From: Enterobacter sp. R4-368
Lineage (GTDB): Bacteria; Pseudomonadota; Gammaproteobacteria; Enterobacterales; Enterobacteriaceae
Direction: 5' to 3'
Length of the DNA stretch: 64,000 nucleotides
Assembly (NCBI RefSeq): GCF_000410515.1
Contig: NC_021500.1
Location: forward strand, 3,348,001 to 3,412,000
The position numbers were made by a program, and so were the translations under genes. The notes below the pieces were generated by a model. The model saw nothing but the letters and a program-made list of their open reading frames with translations. It had not been told where the DNA came from and searched no databases. Position 1 is the first letter of the stretch. Each line of letters starts with the position of its first letter. Positions 9,278-19,211 of the stretch are shown in pieces.

Positions 9278-10261
9278 TTAAGGGATCAACAGACTGGAGC
9301 CCTGCGTCGCCCGACTCTCCAGCACTTCATGCGCCCGCTGTGCATCGTGCAGCGCGAACTTCTGGCTCTCAGCCACATCCACTTTGATAACCCCGCTGGC
9401 AATCAGCGAAAACAGCTCATTACTGGCTTCCTGCAACTCTTCCCGGTTAGTGACATAGCCATTGAGGGAGGGGCGCGTGGCGTAGAGCGAGCCTTTCTGG
9501 TTAAGAATACCCAGATTCACGCCGGTCACCGGGCCGGAAGCGTTACCGAAACTGACCATCAGCCCACGACGGCGCAGACAATCAAGTGACGTCTCCCAGG
9601 TGTCTTTCCCTACCGAGTCATACACCACCGCCACCTTTTTACCGCCGGTGAGTTCTTTGACACGTTCCACCACATTCTCTTCGCTGTAGTTGATCACCTG
9701 CCAGGCACCGGCCTGTAACGCGCGCTGCGCTTTTTGCGCGGAACCCACGGTGCCAATCAGTTTCGCGCCAAGAGCTTTTGCCCACTGGCAGGCAATCAAC
9801 CCGACACCACCGGCGGCAGCATGGAACAGGAACATTTCATCTGGCTTGATTTCGTAGGTTTTGCGCAGCAGATAAAACACCGTCAGACCCTTCAGGAATG
9901 ACGCCGCAGCTTGTTCGAAGGAGATCGCGTTCGGCAGCACCGCGACTTTATCCGCCAAAACGTTATGCACCGAGCTATACGCACCCAGGCCCGATTGCGC
10001 ATACACCACGCGATCACCCACTTTCACCTGCGTGACGCCGCTGCCCACTTTGCTTACCACGCCTGCCGCTTCGGTGCCCAGCCCGCTTGGTAACGCTGGC
10101 GGCGGATATAATCCGCTACGGATATAGGTATCGATATAGTTGATACCAATGGCTTTATTTTCTACCTGCACTTCGTTTTCCGCTGGCGCTGCGGGGGTGA
10201 ACTCAACCGCTTTAAGCACCTCAGGCCCACCATGCTTTTGAAATTCTATTCTCGTCGCCAT
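9278..10261 (-). CDS. qor: NADPH:quinone oxidoreductase Qor
   Basis: The 327-residue product is a zeta-crystallin-type quinone reductase of the medium-chain dehydrogenase/reductase superfamily without the zinc ligands. The NADPH-binding Rossmann motif AAAGGVGLIACQWAK is visible near residue 147, the family segment GLGTEAAG near 60, and the C-terminus ESRATQGSSLLIP matches E. coli. It is divergent from dnaB with a 59-bp gap, as in E. coli. Confidence 0.97.
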   Translation of the reverse strand: MATRIEFQKHGGPEVLKAVEFTPAAPAENEVQVENKAIGINYIDTYIRSGLYPPPALPSGLGTEAAGVVSKVGSGVTQVKVGDRVVYAQSGLGAYSSVHNVLADKVAVLPNAISFEQAAASFLKGLTVFYLLRKTYEIKPDEMFLFHAAAGGVGLIACQWAKALGAKLIGTVGSAQKAQRALQAGAWQVINYSEENVVERVKELTGGKKVAVVYDSVGKDTWETSLDCLRRRGLMVSFGNASGPVTGVNLGILNQKGSLYATRPSLNGYVTNREELQEASNELFSLIASGVIKVDVAESQKFALHDAQRAHEVLESRATQGSSLLIP

Positions 10262-10320
10262 GCTTCCTCCTGATGTGATAATCTCTCAACCCATTCATTA
10301 CCCGGATAGCTCCATTCACT

Positions 10321-11727
10321 ATGGCAGGAAATAAACCCTTCAACAAACAGACTGAAACCCGCGACGTACAGCTCGAGGGGATGAAAGTGCCTCCGCATTC
10401 TATTGAAGCGGAGCAGTCGGTGTTGGGCGGTTTAATGCTGGATAACGAGCGTTGGGATGATGTCGCCGAACGCGTCGTGGCGGATGATTTTTATACGCGC
10501 CCGCACCGCCATATTTTTACCGAGATGCACCGCCTGCAGGAGATGGGCAAACCCATCGATCTGATAACGCTTGCAGAATCGCTGGAGCTGCAGGGGCAAC
10601 TGGACATTGTCGGCGGCTTTGCTTACCTGGCGGAGCTCTCGAAAAATACGCCAAGTGCTGCGAACATCAGTGCCTATGCCGATATCGTGCGTGAACGTGC
10701 GGTAGTTCGTGAAATGATTTCGGTGGCGAATGAAATCGCCAACGCCGGTTTTGATCCGCAGGGGCGCAGCAGCGAAGATCTGCTCGACCTTGCCGAATCC
10801 CGTGTTTTCAAAATCGCCGAAAGCCGCGCGAATAAAGACGAAGGCCCGAAAAACATCGCCGATGTGCTTGAAGCGACCGTTTCGCGCATCGAACAGCTTT
10901 TCCAGCAGCCGCACGACGGTGTCACCGGTGTTAACACGGGCTACGACGATCTTAATAAGAAAACGGCAGGTTTACAGCCGTCGGATTTGATTATCGTTGC
11001 CGCGCGTCCGTCGATGGGTAAAACGACATTTGCGATGAACCTCGTCGAAAACGCGGCGATGTTGCAGGATAAACCGGTATTAATCTTCAGTCTGGAGATG
11101 CCCTCCGAACAGATCATGATGCGTTCGCTGGCCTCCCTTTCACGTGTCGATCAGACGCGTATTCGTACCGGCCAACTGGACGATGAAGACTGGGCGCGCA
11201 TCTCCGGCACCATGGGCATCCTGCTGGAAAAACGCAACATCTATATTGATGACTCTTCCGGCCTGACGCCGACGGAAGTCCGTTCCCGTGCGCGGCGCAT
11301 CGCTCGCGAGCATGGCGGCATTGGGCTTATCATGATCGACTACCTGCAACTGATGCGTGTACCGTCGTTGTCGGATAACCGTACGCTGGAAATCGCCGAA
11401 ATCTCCCGCTCGCTAAAAGCGCTGGCGAAAGAGTTACAGGTGCCGGTGGTGGCGCTGTCGCAGCTTAACCGCTCGCTGGAGCAGCGCGCCGACAAACGTC
11501 CGGTGAACTCCGACTTGCGTGAATCCGGCTCCATCGAGCAGGACGCCGACTTGATCATGTTTATTTATCGTGACGAGGTTTATCACGAAAACAGTGACTT
11601 AAAAGGCATTGCAGAAATCATTATTGGTAAACAGCGTAACGGCCCAATTGGTACCGTGCGTCTGACATTTAACGGGCAGTGGTCGCGCTTTGATAATTAT
11701 GCAGGGCCACAATACGACGACGAATAA
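10321..11727 (+). CDS. dnaB: Replicative DNA helicase DnaB
   Basis: DnaB is the hexameric 5'-3' helicase of the replication fork. The product has 468 residues; a short N-terminal linker (residues 10-20) differs from E. coli. The N-terminal primase-interacting domain starts at PPHSIEAEQSVLGG, the RecA-like domain has the Walker A motif ARPSMGKTT (Lys234), the Walker B region is LIMIDYLQLM, and the C-terminus is GPQYDDE. It is followed by a 145-bp gap with a nested hairpin and then alr. Confidence 0.98.
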   Translation: MAGNKPFNKQTETRDVQLEGMKVPPHSIEAEQSVLGGLMLDNERWDDVAERVVADDFYTRPHRHIFTEMHRLQEMGKPIDLITLAESLELQGQLDIVGGFAYLAELSKNTPSAANISAYADIVRERAVVREMISVANEIANAGFDPQGRSSEDLLDLAESRVFKIAESRANKDEGPKNIADVLEATVSRIEQLFQQPHDGVTGVNTGYDDLNKKTAGLQPSDLIIVAARPSMGKTTFAMNLVENAAMLQDKPVLIFSLEMPSEQIMMRSLASLSRVDQTRIRTGQLDDEDWARISGTMGILLEKRNIYIDDSSGLTPTEVRSRARRIAREHGGIGLIMIDYLQLMRVPSLSDNRTLEIAEISRSLKALAKELQVPVVALSQLNRSLEQRADKRPVNSDLRESGSIEQDADLIMFIYRDEVYHENSDLKGIAEIIIGKQRNGPIGTVRLTFNGQWSRFDNYAGPQYDDE

Positions 11728-11772
11728 ATCCTCTTCATCCTTCGCATTCCAGGGACGTTGACCGCGTCCGTG

Positions 11773-11810
11773 GATCCCGGTCGCCTGGTTTATACCAAAC
11801 CGCCGGGATC
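11773..11810 (+). repeat. Nested inverted repeat between dnaB and alr
   Basis: Outer arms GATCCCGG (11773-11780) and CCGGGATC (11803-11810) enclose an inner hairpin GGTTT-ATACC-AAACC. No T run follows, so it is not a classic terminator; it may be an mRNA structure in the alr leader. Confidence 0.5.
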
Positions 11811-11872
11811 GACGGACTTGTCGTCTTCCTGTAGACGAATGATGTTGACGATTGCTTGATAGGGTAATGTAA

Positions 11873-12952
11873 ATGCAAGCGGCAACCGTAGTAGTTAACC
11901 GCCGCGCTCTGCGACACAATCTGCAACGCCTGCGTCAACTGGCTCCCGCCAGCCGCGTGGTTGCGGTCGTGAAAGCGAACGCCTATGGACACGGTCTTCT
12001 CGAGACCGCGCGAACGCTCCCCGATGCCGATGCTTTCGGTGTCTCCCGTCTTGAAGAAGCCCTGCAATTACGCGCGGGCGGCATCACACAACCGATTTTG
12101 CTGCTGGAAGGTTTCTTCGCCGCCAGCGATCTGCCATTGGTCGCTGAACACCAGCTTCACACGGTTATTCATAGCCTTGAACAGCTGGAAGCGCTGGAAA
12201 CCGCAACGCTGAAAGCGCCGGTGACCGTGTGGATGAAGCTCGATACCGGTATGCACCGCCTGGGCGTACATCCGCACGAGGCTGAGGCGTTTTATGCGCG
12301 CTTGTCACAGTGCAAAAATGTGCGCCAGCCAGTTAACGTTGCCAGCCATTTTGCCCGCGCCGACGAACCGGAATGCGGCGCAACAGAGCGCCAGCTTGAT
12401 ATCTTCACCACCTTTACTGACGGCAAACCTGGTCTGCGTTCCATAGCCGCTTCTGGCGGTACGCTGCTGTGGCCGCAATCGCACTTCGACTGGGTTCGCC
12501 CTGGCATTATTTTGTACGGTGTTTCGCCGCTCGAGAGTAAACCGTGGGGTGCCGATTTCGGTTTTCAGCCAGTCATGACGCTGACTTCGCAACTGATCGC
12601 CGTGCGCGAGCATAAAGCTGGCGATGCGGTGGGCTATGGCGGCACGTGGGAAAGTACGCGCGACACGCGTTTAGGCGTGGTGGCGATGGGCTATGGCGAT
12701 GGCTATCCGCGCGCTGCGCCTTCCGGCACGCCGGTGCTGGTTAATGGTCGCGAAGTGCCGATTGTTGGTCGTGTGGCGATGGATATGATTTGCGTTGATC
12801 TCGGCCCGGATACGCAAGACAAAGCCGGTGATGAAGTGGTGCTGTGGGGCGAAGGTTTACCCGTTGAACGCATTGCTGAAGCAACAAAAGTGAGTGCTTA
12901 CGAACTTATCACGCGCCTGACTTCGCGGGCGACTTTAAAATACATCGACTAA
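11873..12952 (+). CDS. alr: Alanine racemase (biosynthetic)
   Basis: This PLP enzyme interconverts L- and D-alanine for peptidoglycan. The 359-residue length matches Alr. The PLP lysine is Lys34 in [10 protein letters not shown], and the second catalytic base is Tyr255 in VGYGGTWE. pnuC starts 12 bp after the stop, so alr heads a three-gene operon with NAD-precursor salvage genes that is absent from the E. coli locus, where tyrB follows alr directly. The Dad-type catabolic paralogue is less likely given the dnaB-alr synteny. Confidence 0.97.
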   Translation: MQAATVVVNRRALRHNLQRLRQLAPASRVVAVVKANAYGHGLLETARTLPDADAFGVSRLEEALQLRAGGITQPILLLEGFFAASDLPLVAEHQLHTVIHSLEQLEALETATLKAPVTVWMKLDTGMHRLGVHPHEAEAFYARLSQCKNVRQPVNVASHFARADEPECGATERQLDIFTTFTDGKPGLRSIAASGGTLLWPQSHFDWVRPGIILYGVSPLESKPWGADFGFQPVMTLTSQLIAVREHKAGDAVGYGGTWESTRDTRLGVVAMGYGDGYPRAAPSGTPVLVNGREVPIVGRVAMDMICVDLGPDTQDKAGDEVVLWGEGLPVERIAEATKVSAYELITRLTSRATLKYID

Positions 12953-12964
12953 AAGGATTGCGCC

Positions 12965-13522
12965 TTGTCGCCAATGGAAATCGCCGCCTGCCTGGCTTAT
13001 GCCCTCTCTGTATGGCTTGCCGCGCGCAACAATATGCACACCTGGTGGACGGGGATTATTGGCTGCGTGCTGTATGGCTGGGTGTTCTACTCCGTACAGC
13101 TCTACGCCGATGTCACGCTGCAACTGTTCTTTATCGCCAGCAGTATTGCCGGGTGGATCAACTGGCTGAAAGGCAACCACGGCAGCGAACTGGCGGTGCG
13201 TAAAACGCCGCTTAACCATTTGTTGCTGATGTTAGCGGGCGCGCTGGTTGTCGCCGGCTGTTACGCCTGGCTGTTGCACCGCTTTACCAACGCGTGGTCG
13301 CCGTGGCTGGACTCCGCCATTATGGTTTTCAGCGTGCTCGCGCAATTTATGCTGATGGGGCGCAGGCTCGAAAGCTGGTATTTCTGGCTGCTGGTTAACA
13401 CCATTGCCGTGCCGCTGTATGCCGCCCGCGATCTCTGGCTCTCCGCCGGGTTATATCTTGTCTTCTGGTGTAACGCCTGGCATGGTCTGTATCAATGGCG
13501 CAAAGCGATGGCCGCGCGATGA
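12965..13522 (+). CDS. pnuC: PnuC-family nicotinamide riboside/NMN transporter
   Basis: The 185-residue membrane protein has about seven hydrophobic segments and PnuC-type motifs: WWTGIIGCVLYGWVFY and the C-terminal WLLVNTIAVPLYAARDLWLSA with YQWRKA. PnuC proteins import nicotinamide riboside by facilitated diffusion, driven by phosphorylation in the cytoplasm. I chose the TTG at 12965 because AAGG lies 8 nt upstream; an ATG at 12974 is the alternative. The stop overlaps the start of the NadR-like gene (ATGA), so uptake and kinase are translationally coupled. Confidence 0.88.
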   Translation: MSPMEIAACLAYALSVWLAARNNMHTWWTGIIGCVLYGWVFYSVQLYADVTLQLFFIASSIAGWINWLKGNHGSELAVRKTPLNHLLLMLAGALVVAGCYAWLLHRFTNAWSPWLDSAIMVFSVLAQFMLMGRRLESWYFWLLVNTIAVPLYAARDLWLSAGLYLVFWCNAWHGLYQWRKAMAAR

Positions 13523-14523
13523 AACGCTTTGCCAGCGGGTTGATCGTCGGTAAATTTGCGCCGTTACACTGCGGCCACGAACGATTGATTAACGCCGCGC
13601 TGGAACAGTGCGAACGCCTGTGGATCGTCAGCTACTCTGTGCCAGAGTTGCCTGGATGCGAGCCGGAAAAGCGTGAACGCTGGCTTCGTGCGCGTTTTCC
13701 GCAATGCGACATTCTGGTTCTCACCCCCCAGCGTCTTGCTGATTATGGCTTGAGCACGCCACCGCATAACGAGGCCGACGGCGATCTGCATCGCCACTAT
13801 ATGGCTGATATCTGTTTGCAGGTGCTGCACTGCCAACCGCAGGCGGTTTTTACCGCCGAAGAGTACGGCGACGGCTTTGCCCGCGTACTCAGCGAACGCT
13901 TCGCCAGCCCCGTCGTACATGTCCGTTTGCAGCGTGAGCAAGGAGAGCAGGCACCTTCCGGCACACTGATTCGCAGTGATGTTCACCGCTGGCGGCAGAT
14001 GTTAGCGCCTGTTGTTTACCGGGATTTCGTTCAGCGCATCTGCCTGCTGGGTGGCGAGTCGACCGGCAAAAGCACGCTGAGCATCGCACTGGCGCAGGCA
14101 CTGGAGACGGCGTATGTGGCGGAATATGGCCGCGAGCGCTGGGACGAAAAGGGCGGTGAACTGGTTTATGACGATATGCTGGCGATTGCACAAACGCAGG
14201 TACAGCGTGAAGAAGCCGCCGATGCCCGGCAGTGGCTGGTATGTGACACCTCGCCGCTAACAACGTTGTTTTATACGCTGGCGATGTTTGGCCACGCGCC
14301 GGATGCGCTCTATGCACTGGCGCAGCGGCATTATCACCTCGTGGTGCTGTGCGACGACGATTTTCCGTTTGTGCAGGACGGCACCCGCCAGGATGAAACC
14401 TTCCGCCAGCGTCAGCAGGCCTGGTACAACGCACAGCTGACGCAACGCGGCATTCCCTTTCTGCGTGTTCGTGGTTCGGTAAGCGAGCGTGTGGCGCAAA
14501 TACTGGCCGCGCTGCGCGGCTAA
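13519..14523 (+). CDS. NadR-like NMN adenylyltransferase / ribosylnicotinamide kinase without HTH domain
   Basis: The 334-residue product has two domains in order: an NMN adenylyltransferase (about 1-170) with [10 protein letters not shown] (HxGH at 17-20) and the SGTLIR motif near 147-152, and a ribosylnicotinamide kinase with P-loop GGESTGKST (178-186). E. coli NadR is longer because it begins with a helix-turn-helix repressor domain; that domain is missing here, so this should be an enzyme only. The ATG at 13519 overlaps the pnuC stop by 4 nt. With PnuC it would trap imported nicotinamide riboside as NMN and then make NAD. Confidence 0.88.
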   Translation: MKRFASGLIVGKFAPLHCGHERLINAALEQCERLWIVSYSVPELPGCEPEKRERWLRARFPQCDILVLTPQRLADYGLSTPPHNEADGDLHRHYMADICLQVLHCQPQAVFTAEEYGDGFARVLSERFASPVVHVRLQREQGEQAPSGTLIRSDVHRWRQMLAPVVYRDFVQRICLLGGESTGKSTLSIALAQALETAYVAEYGRERWDEKGGELVYDDMLAIAQTQVQREEAADARQWLVCDTSPLTTLFYTLAMFGHAPDALYALAQRHYHLVVLCDDDFPFVQDGTRQDETFRQRQQAWYNAQLTQRGIPFLRVRGSVSERVAQILAALRG

Positions 14524-14623
14524 ATCGCTTATTTTTTATCATCGCAGTTGCTGCTCTCGATCTTCCTCTGCTTCCGGTTTATTGTGGTGGTTCTTGCCTA
14601 CTGTAAACCTGGAGAGTACACGC

Positions 14624-15817
14624 GTGTTTCAGAAAGTTGACGCCTACGCCGGCGACCCGATTCTGTCGTTAATGGAGCGCTTTAAAGAAGATCCCCGCAG
14701 CGACAAGGTCAATCTCAGTATCGGGCTTTACTACAACGAAGATGGCATTATTCCGCGTTTGCAGGCGGTCGCCGAAGCCGAAGCGCGCCTGAATGCGCAG
14801 CCGCACGGTGCGTCAGTTTATCTGCCGATGGAAGGGCTCAATAGCTATCGCAACGCGATCGCTCCGCTGCTGTTCGGTGCAGAACACCCGGTACTGGCGC
14901 AAAACCGCGTTGCCACCATCCAGACATTAGGCGGCTCCGGTGCGCTGAAAGTCGGCGCAGATTTTCTGAAACGTTACTTTCCAGATTCCGGCGTGTGGGT
15001 CAGTGACCCGACCTGGGAAAACCATGTCGCTATTTTTGAAGGCGCTGGCTTCGTAGTGAGTACTTACCCCTGGTACGACAGCGCGACTAACGGCGTGCGT
15101 TTTGAAGCATTTCTGGAAAAACTGAACACCCTGGACGCCCAGAGCATTGTGCTGCTGCATCCCTGCTGTCATAACCCAACCGGAGCGGATCTGACTCACG
15201 CGCAGTGGGACCAGGTGGTTGAGGTGTTGCAAGCGCGCAATCTGATCCCGTTCCTCGACATCGCCTATCAGGGCTTTGGTGCCGGAATGGAAGACGATGC
15301 TTATGCCATCCGCGCGGTTGCCCACGCCGGGCTGCCTGCGCTGGTCAGCAACTCATTTTCGAAAATTTTCTCGCTGTATGGCGAGCGCGTTGGCGGGCTT
15401 TCCGTGGTGTGTGACGATGTGGACGCCGCCAGCCGCGTGCTGGGGCAGCTCAAAGCCACCGTGCGCCGTAACTACTCCAGCCCGCCGAATTTTGGCGCAC
15501 AACTGGTCGCAACAGTACTTGGCGACGCCGGTCTGAAAGCCTCCTGGCTGGCGGAAGTGGAAGCCATGCGTACGCGCATTCTGGCGATGCGCCAGGAGCT
15601 GGTCACCGTGCTGAAAGAGGCGGTACCGGGCGGTAATTTCGATTATCTGCTTAAACAGCGCGGCATGTTCAGTTATACCGGCCTGAGCGCGGCGCAGGTC
15701 GATCGTCTGCGTGAAGAGTTTGGCGTTTATCTCATCGCCAGCGGGCGGATGTGTGTTGCCGGCTTGAATAGCCGTAACGTGCACCGCGTGGCGCAAGCAT
15801 TTGCCGCAGTAATGTAA
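14624..15817 (+). CDS. tyrB: Aromatic amino acid aminotransferase TyrB
   Basis: This class I PLP aminotransferase makes tyrosine and phenylalanine (and contributes to leucine) from their keto acids. From the GTG at 14624, with GGAGAG upstream, it has 397 residues like E. coli TyrB. Visible motifs are [27 protein letters not shown] and the PLP-lysine region [24 protein letters not shown] half-site at 14602-14607 resembles part of a TyrR box, but a full operator is not clear. Confidence 0.97.
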   Translation: MFQKVDAYAGDPILSLMERFKEDPRSDKVNLSIGLYYNEDGIIPRLQAVAEAEARLNAQPHGASVYLPMEGLNSYRNAIAPLLFGAEHPVLAQNRVATIQTLGGSGALKVGADFLKRYFPDSGVWVSDPTWENHVAIFEGAGFVVSTYPWYDSATNGVRFEAFLEKLNTLDAQSIVLLHPCCHNPTGADLTHAQWDQVVEVLQARNLIPFLDIAYQGFGAGMEDDAYAIRAVAHAGLPALVSNSFSKIFSLYGERVGGLSVVCDDVDAASRVLGQLKATVRRNYSSPPNFGAQLVATVLGDAGLKASWLAEVEAMRTRILAMRQELVTVLKEAVPGGNFDYLLKQRGMFSYTGLSAAQVDRLREEFGVYLIASGRMCVAGLNSRNVHRVAQAFAAVM

Positions 15818-15838
15818 GCACCCACTTACTTTTGTCCG

Positions 15839-15867
15839 TCCCCTGCGTTCTGGCAGGGGATTATTTA
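15839..15867 (+). terminator. Intrinsic terminator of tyrB
   Basis: TCCCCTGC (15839-15846) pairs with GCAGGGGA (15853-15860), followed by TTATTTAT. Confidence 0.75.
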
Positions 15868-16005
15868 TGCCTCAATATTCGCTTATTCTCTGAATAATCT
15901 GCAAAAAATCCTTTTTTTCATCGGCTTCACAGGGTATGGTCTGGTAACATTTTGACCATTCGCACCATTTATAAAATATAACGAACTGATAATTTAGGGA
16001 TAAAT

Positions 16006-16713
16006 ATGCGAAAGTTCATACGCGCGCTCGGCGCGGTCTGCCTGTGGATGACGTTTGGCAGCGCGGTTTACGCTTCGGCGCCCACGCCGGTATCTGAAGG
16101 CACCAATGTTGCCAGACTCGCCGAACAGGCGCCCGTTCACTGGGTTTCCGTGGCGCAAATCGAAAATTCTCTGATCGAACGCCCGCCAATGGCGGTCGGG
16201 TTTGATATTGACGACACGGTGCTGTTTTCCAGCCCCGGTTTCTGGCGCGGTAAAAAAAACTGGTCGCCGGATAGCGATGCCTATCTGCAAAACCCGGCGT
16301 TTTGGGAAAAGATGAACAACGGCTGGGATGACTTCAGTATTCCGAAAGAAGTGGCCCGCCATCTGATTGCGATGCATGTAAAGCGCGGTGACACCATCTT
16401 TTTCATCACCGGACGTAGCCCGACAAAAACTGAAACGGTAAGTAAAACGTTACAGGACGATTTTCTTATTCCTGCGGCCAATATGAACCCGGTGATTTTC
16501 GCCGGTGATAAGCCTGGCCAGAACAGCAAAACCCAGTGGCTGAAGGCCAATAAAATCCGCATTTTCTATGGCGATTCAGACAGCGATATCACCGCCGCGC
16601 GCGAAAGCGAAGCCCGGCCAATTCGCGTGCTACGCGCTTCAAACTCGACCTATCGCCCTTTACCGCAGGCGGGTGCGTTGGGTGAGGAAGTGATTGTGAA
16701 CTCCGAATATTAG
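16006..16713 (+). CDS. aphA: Class B acid phosphatase AphA (periplasmic)
   Basis: AphA is a periplasmic, magnesium-dependent phosphatase and phosphotransferase acting on nucleotides and other organic phosphoesters. The 235-residue product starts with a signal peptide (hydrophobic to about residue 24, ending VYASA). The DDDD-superfamily nucleophile motif [11 protein letters not shown] lies at 66-76, with the conserved downstream blocks [10 protein letters not shown] and FYGDSDSDI. Synteny with tyrB and yjbQ fits E. coli. Confidence 0.97.
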   Translation: MRKFIRALGAVCLWMTFGSAVYASAPTPVSEGTNVARLAEQAPVHWVSVAQIENSLIERPPMAVGFDIDDTVLFSSPGFWRGKKNWSPDSDAYLQNPAFWEKMNNGWDDFSIPKEVARHLIAMHVKRGDTIFFITGRSPTKTETVSKTLQDDFLIPAANMNPVIFAGDKPGQNSKTQWLKANKIRIFYGDSDSDITAARESEARPIRVLRASNSTYRPLPQAGALGEEVIVNSEY

Positions 16714-16782
16714 CCCCGGCTTTCCTGTTTCGCAGCCTGCTGCCACACTGACAAGAGTTCATTTTGCTGACAGGAGATGTGC

Positions 16783-17199
16783 ATGTGGTATCAACAAACC
16801 CTTACGCTTGGCGCGAAGTCGCGCGGGTTTCATCTGGTGACGGACGAGGTGCTTGGGCAACTTCGCGATATCTCCCGCATTAACGTTGGTTTGCTGCACT
16901 TGTTGCTGCAACATACCTCTGCTTCGCTCACCCTGAACGAAAATTGCGATCCCACCGTGCGCCACGATATGGAGCAGCATTTCCTGCAAGCCGTGCCGGA
17001 CAACGCGCCGTATGAGCATGATTACGAAGGGCCGGATGATATGCCGTCGCATATCAAATCCTCCACGCTTGGCGTTTCGCTGCTGTTACCCGTGCAAAAA
17101 GGGCGCGTAGTGCTGGGTACGTGGCAGGGAATTTGGCTTGGCGAACACCGTATTCACGGCGGCTCGCGCAAAATCATCGCCACGCTGCAGGGAGAGTAG
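16783..17199 (+). CDS. yjbQ: YjbQ family protein (UPF0047)
   Basis: The 138-residue protein matches E. coli YjbQ, a conserved family for which weak thiamin phosphate synthase activity has been reported; its physiological role is unclear. The conserved core [14 protein letters not shown] and the C-terminus [12 protein letters not shown] are intact. The ATG at 16783 lies 6 nt after AGGAG (16772-16776), while the in-frame ATG at 16777 abuts the ribosome site, so the downstream start was chosen. Confidence 0.94.
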   Translation: MWYQQTLTLGAKSRGFHLVTDEVLGQLRDISRINVGLLHLLLQHTSASLTLNENCDPTVRHDMEQHFLQAVPDNAPYEHDYEGPDDMPSHIKSSTLGVSLLLPVQKGRVVLGTWQGIWLGEHRIHGGSRKIIATLQGE

Positions 17200-17279
17200 T
17201 CGCTCCATCAAACCTCCATATACCCCGGTTATAAGCCTGCATAAAGACGTGTGGGTGCGTCTGATAACACGGGGTAGTT

Positions 17280-18170
17280 ATGGTTTTACGGAATGTTTTC
17301 GCGTGGCTGTACGGTTGGGAACCGTGCGATTTCGCCACCTACAAAATGGTCTGGCAACAACGTGGCGGTTCTGTCTGTACACATCCGGATGTGCTGCACT
17401 TTTTAAGTGCTGAAACGGGGGCGAAGCTGGCTTTTTACGCTATTCGTCGCCAGCAGGTTTATGTTGGCGCGTGTTACGCGGTGAATGGGGCGTTATCGCT
17501 ACAGGATCGGCGTTATCCCTTTGTTTTCGATGACATCATACTGCCGCTGGAAACGAAAAAAGTGGGGTATTTACCTGCTGTTACCAAGCGGTTATCTCCA
17601 CATCATCAATCCGATTTTCTCAATGCTTTATTCAGCGGTTATTTAAAAAACAAGATCTGCTACGTCAAAGAGAGCCTGTCGAAAGCGTCACAGAAAAAAC
17701 GCAACGGCGAAATGAAAAAGTTTCTTGCCTGTGGCGGTGAAGTTCGGTGGGTTGATGACTTTTCAGATAGTGAACTGGCCGACATTTATATCGATGTGTT
17801 CAGGCAGCGCTGGCAGGGTAAAATTTACTGTTTTGCGCGTGATGACTTAATCAGAACATTTGCCGCATTGCGACATTTACTCTTTGGCGCGGTGTTGTTT
17901 ATGCATGGTCACCCCTGCGCGTTTGATATCATTTTTATGGCCGAGTGCGATGGCTATTTTTATTTCGATGATATTAATGGTGGGTATTCTCAGAACTATC
18001 CTGAATTTAATCTGGGCAGTATTTTGTTGTGGGTGAATATCTGCAAAGCAAAAGAATTATGTCTCGCGAAAGATAAAAGATTTAAATTTTCTCTCGGGGT
18101 CTATAAAGATTACTGGAGCTATAAAAAACAGTGGTGCGACATTCTGCCGTTGGGCAGGACGCTGTTTTAA
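17280..18170 (+). CDS. mig-14: Mig-14 family protein (antimicrobial-peptide resistance)
   Basis: The 296-residue product resembles Salmonella Mig-14 from its start (MVLRNVFAWLYGWEPCDFATYK, then GGSVCTHPDVLHFLS) and in its overall length. Mig-14 is a membrane-associated protein with a GNAT-like fold that contributes to resistance to cationic antimicrobial peptides and is under PhoP control in Salmonella; neither property can be read here. The gene is inserted between yjbQ and yjbR, is less GC-rich towards its 3' end (18000-18120), and converges on an orphan response regulator across a 13-bp hairpin. The assignment is from recalled family features; another GNAT-like protein is the main alternative. 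Confidence 0.75.
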   Translation: MVLRNVFAWLYGWEPCDFATYKMVWQQRGGSVCTHPDVLHFLSAETGAKLAFYAIRRQQVYVGACYAVNGALSLQDRRYPFVFDDIILPLETKKVGYLPAVTKRLSPHHQSDFLNALFSGYLKNKICYVKESLSKASQKKRNGEMKKFLACGGEVRWVDDFSDSELADIYIDVFRQRWQGKIYCFARDDLIRTFAALRHLLFGAVLFMHGHPCAFDIIFMAECDGYFYFDDINGGYSQNYPEFNLGSILLWVNICKAKELCLAKDKRFKFSLGVYKDYWSYKKQWCDILPLGRTLF

Positions 18171-18175
18171 TGAAC

Positions 18176-18207
18176 GCTCCCGGCGGGGCTTATCCCCCGC
18201 CGGGAGC
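18176..18207. terminator. Perfect 13-bp hairpin between converging genes
   Basis: GCTCCCGGCGGGG (18176-18188) pairs with CCCCGCCGGGAGC (18195-18207) around a 6-nt loop. It lies between the mig-14 stop and the response regulator stop. The T runs on both sides are poor, so bidirectional termination is likely but not certain. Confidence 0.65.
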
Positions 18208-18220
18208 CTGTTAGGCTACA

Positions 18221-18931
18221 TCAATCTCCTAACCGATAGCCGAAGCCGCGTACGCACTCCGGCACATTGACGATGCCCGCCTGCTGGATCTTCTTTCTTA
18301 ATTTGCTGACATGGCTATCTACGGTACGATCGCAGGCGTTTCCCTCTGGCATGCAAGAATTCATAATTTCTTCACGCGTAAAGATGCGCTGCGGGTAGCG
18401 AATTAAATGCATCAATATCTTAAACTCTGTAGAGGTTAAGTCTGTAGATAAATCCATTTTCTTCGGACCAACGTATACCTGATGCGTTATTTTATTTATT
18501 TCAATGTTTCTGGTTTTATACAGTTTTAGATTTTCTCGTGCATGATATTGTTGACTTCTTTTTAAAATAACATGCACCCTGGCGACTAATTCCTCGGGGT
18601 TGAACGGTTTTACTACATAATCATCAGCGCCCGTTTTTAATGCCAGAACTTTATCCGTATCGGCGCCTGATGCGGTCAGCATCATAATCGGGATATCGGT
18701 TTTCTGGCGCAGCTCCATCAATACTTGCCAGCCATCCTTTTTCGGTATCCTGATATCCAGAATAATAAAATCAGGCTGGTATTTTTCGGCCATCATGACC
18801 GCTTTTTCACCATCAGGGGCATGAATCACCGCGAACTTGTCGCGTTCAAGGTAAGCAATAATAACACCTGCAATATCACTATCATCTTCAGCGACAAGGA
18901 CGGTTTTCTTCTCGCCATGTAATATGCTCAT
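18221..18931 (-). CDS. OmpR/PhoB-family response regulator (orphan)
   Basis: The 236-residue product has a receiver domain (about 10-125) with acidic pair ED near 16-17, phosphoacceptor Asp in DFIILDIRIPKKDGW, Thr in MMLTASGAD and Lys in DDYVVKPFNP, then a winged-helix DNA-binding domain (about 140-235: LTSTEFKILMHLIRYP, CDRTVDSHVSKLRKK, RGFGYRLGD). It resembles the BaeR/SmeR branch, but no histidine kinase gene is adjacent, so partner and targets are unknown. Parts of the linker region are AT-rich, unlike the neighbours, suggesting acquisition together with mig-14. Confidence 0.9.
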   Translation of the reverse strand: MSILHGEKKTVLVAEDDSDIAGVIIAYLERDKFAVIHAPDGEKAVMMAEKYQPDFIILDIRIPKKDGWQVLMELRQKTDIPIMMLTASGADTDKVLALKTGADDYVVKPFNPEELVARVHVILKRSQQYHARENLKLYKTRNIEINKITHQVYVGPKKMDLSTDLTSTEFKILMHLIRYPQRIFTREEIMNSCMPEGNACDRTVDSHVSKLRKKIQQAGIVNVPECVRGFGYRLGD

Positions 18932-19211
18932 CAGGCATCTCCGGGAGTTTTCTCTTTAATCCGTAATCAATTGCACATCAGTGTGCTGCTTTTATCTATT
19001 TGAAAAACATGAAAAAATAACTGTTACTTTCTGGTTGTAACTATTTGTCACTCTAAAACACAAAAGGTTCCAGCGTTCTCAATTCTGTTTAGGTTGTGTT
19101 AATCGTCAGGTTTTGTAACGACCCACGATTTTTTTATCCATACACTACGCTTTAATGATGTATTTATGCCGATCGCGATACCCCACCACGACATGACAAG
19201 GAGAAGCAAAA

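Noticed and set aside
14602..14619. TyrR box upstream of tyrB
   Set aside because: TGTAAA is present but the matching TTTACA arm is poor, so a functional operator cannot be claimed.
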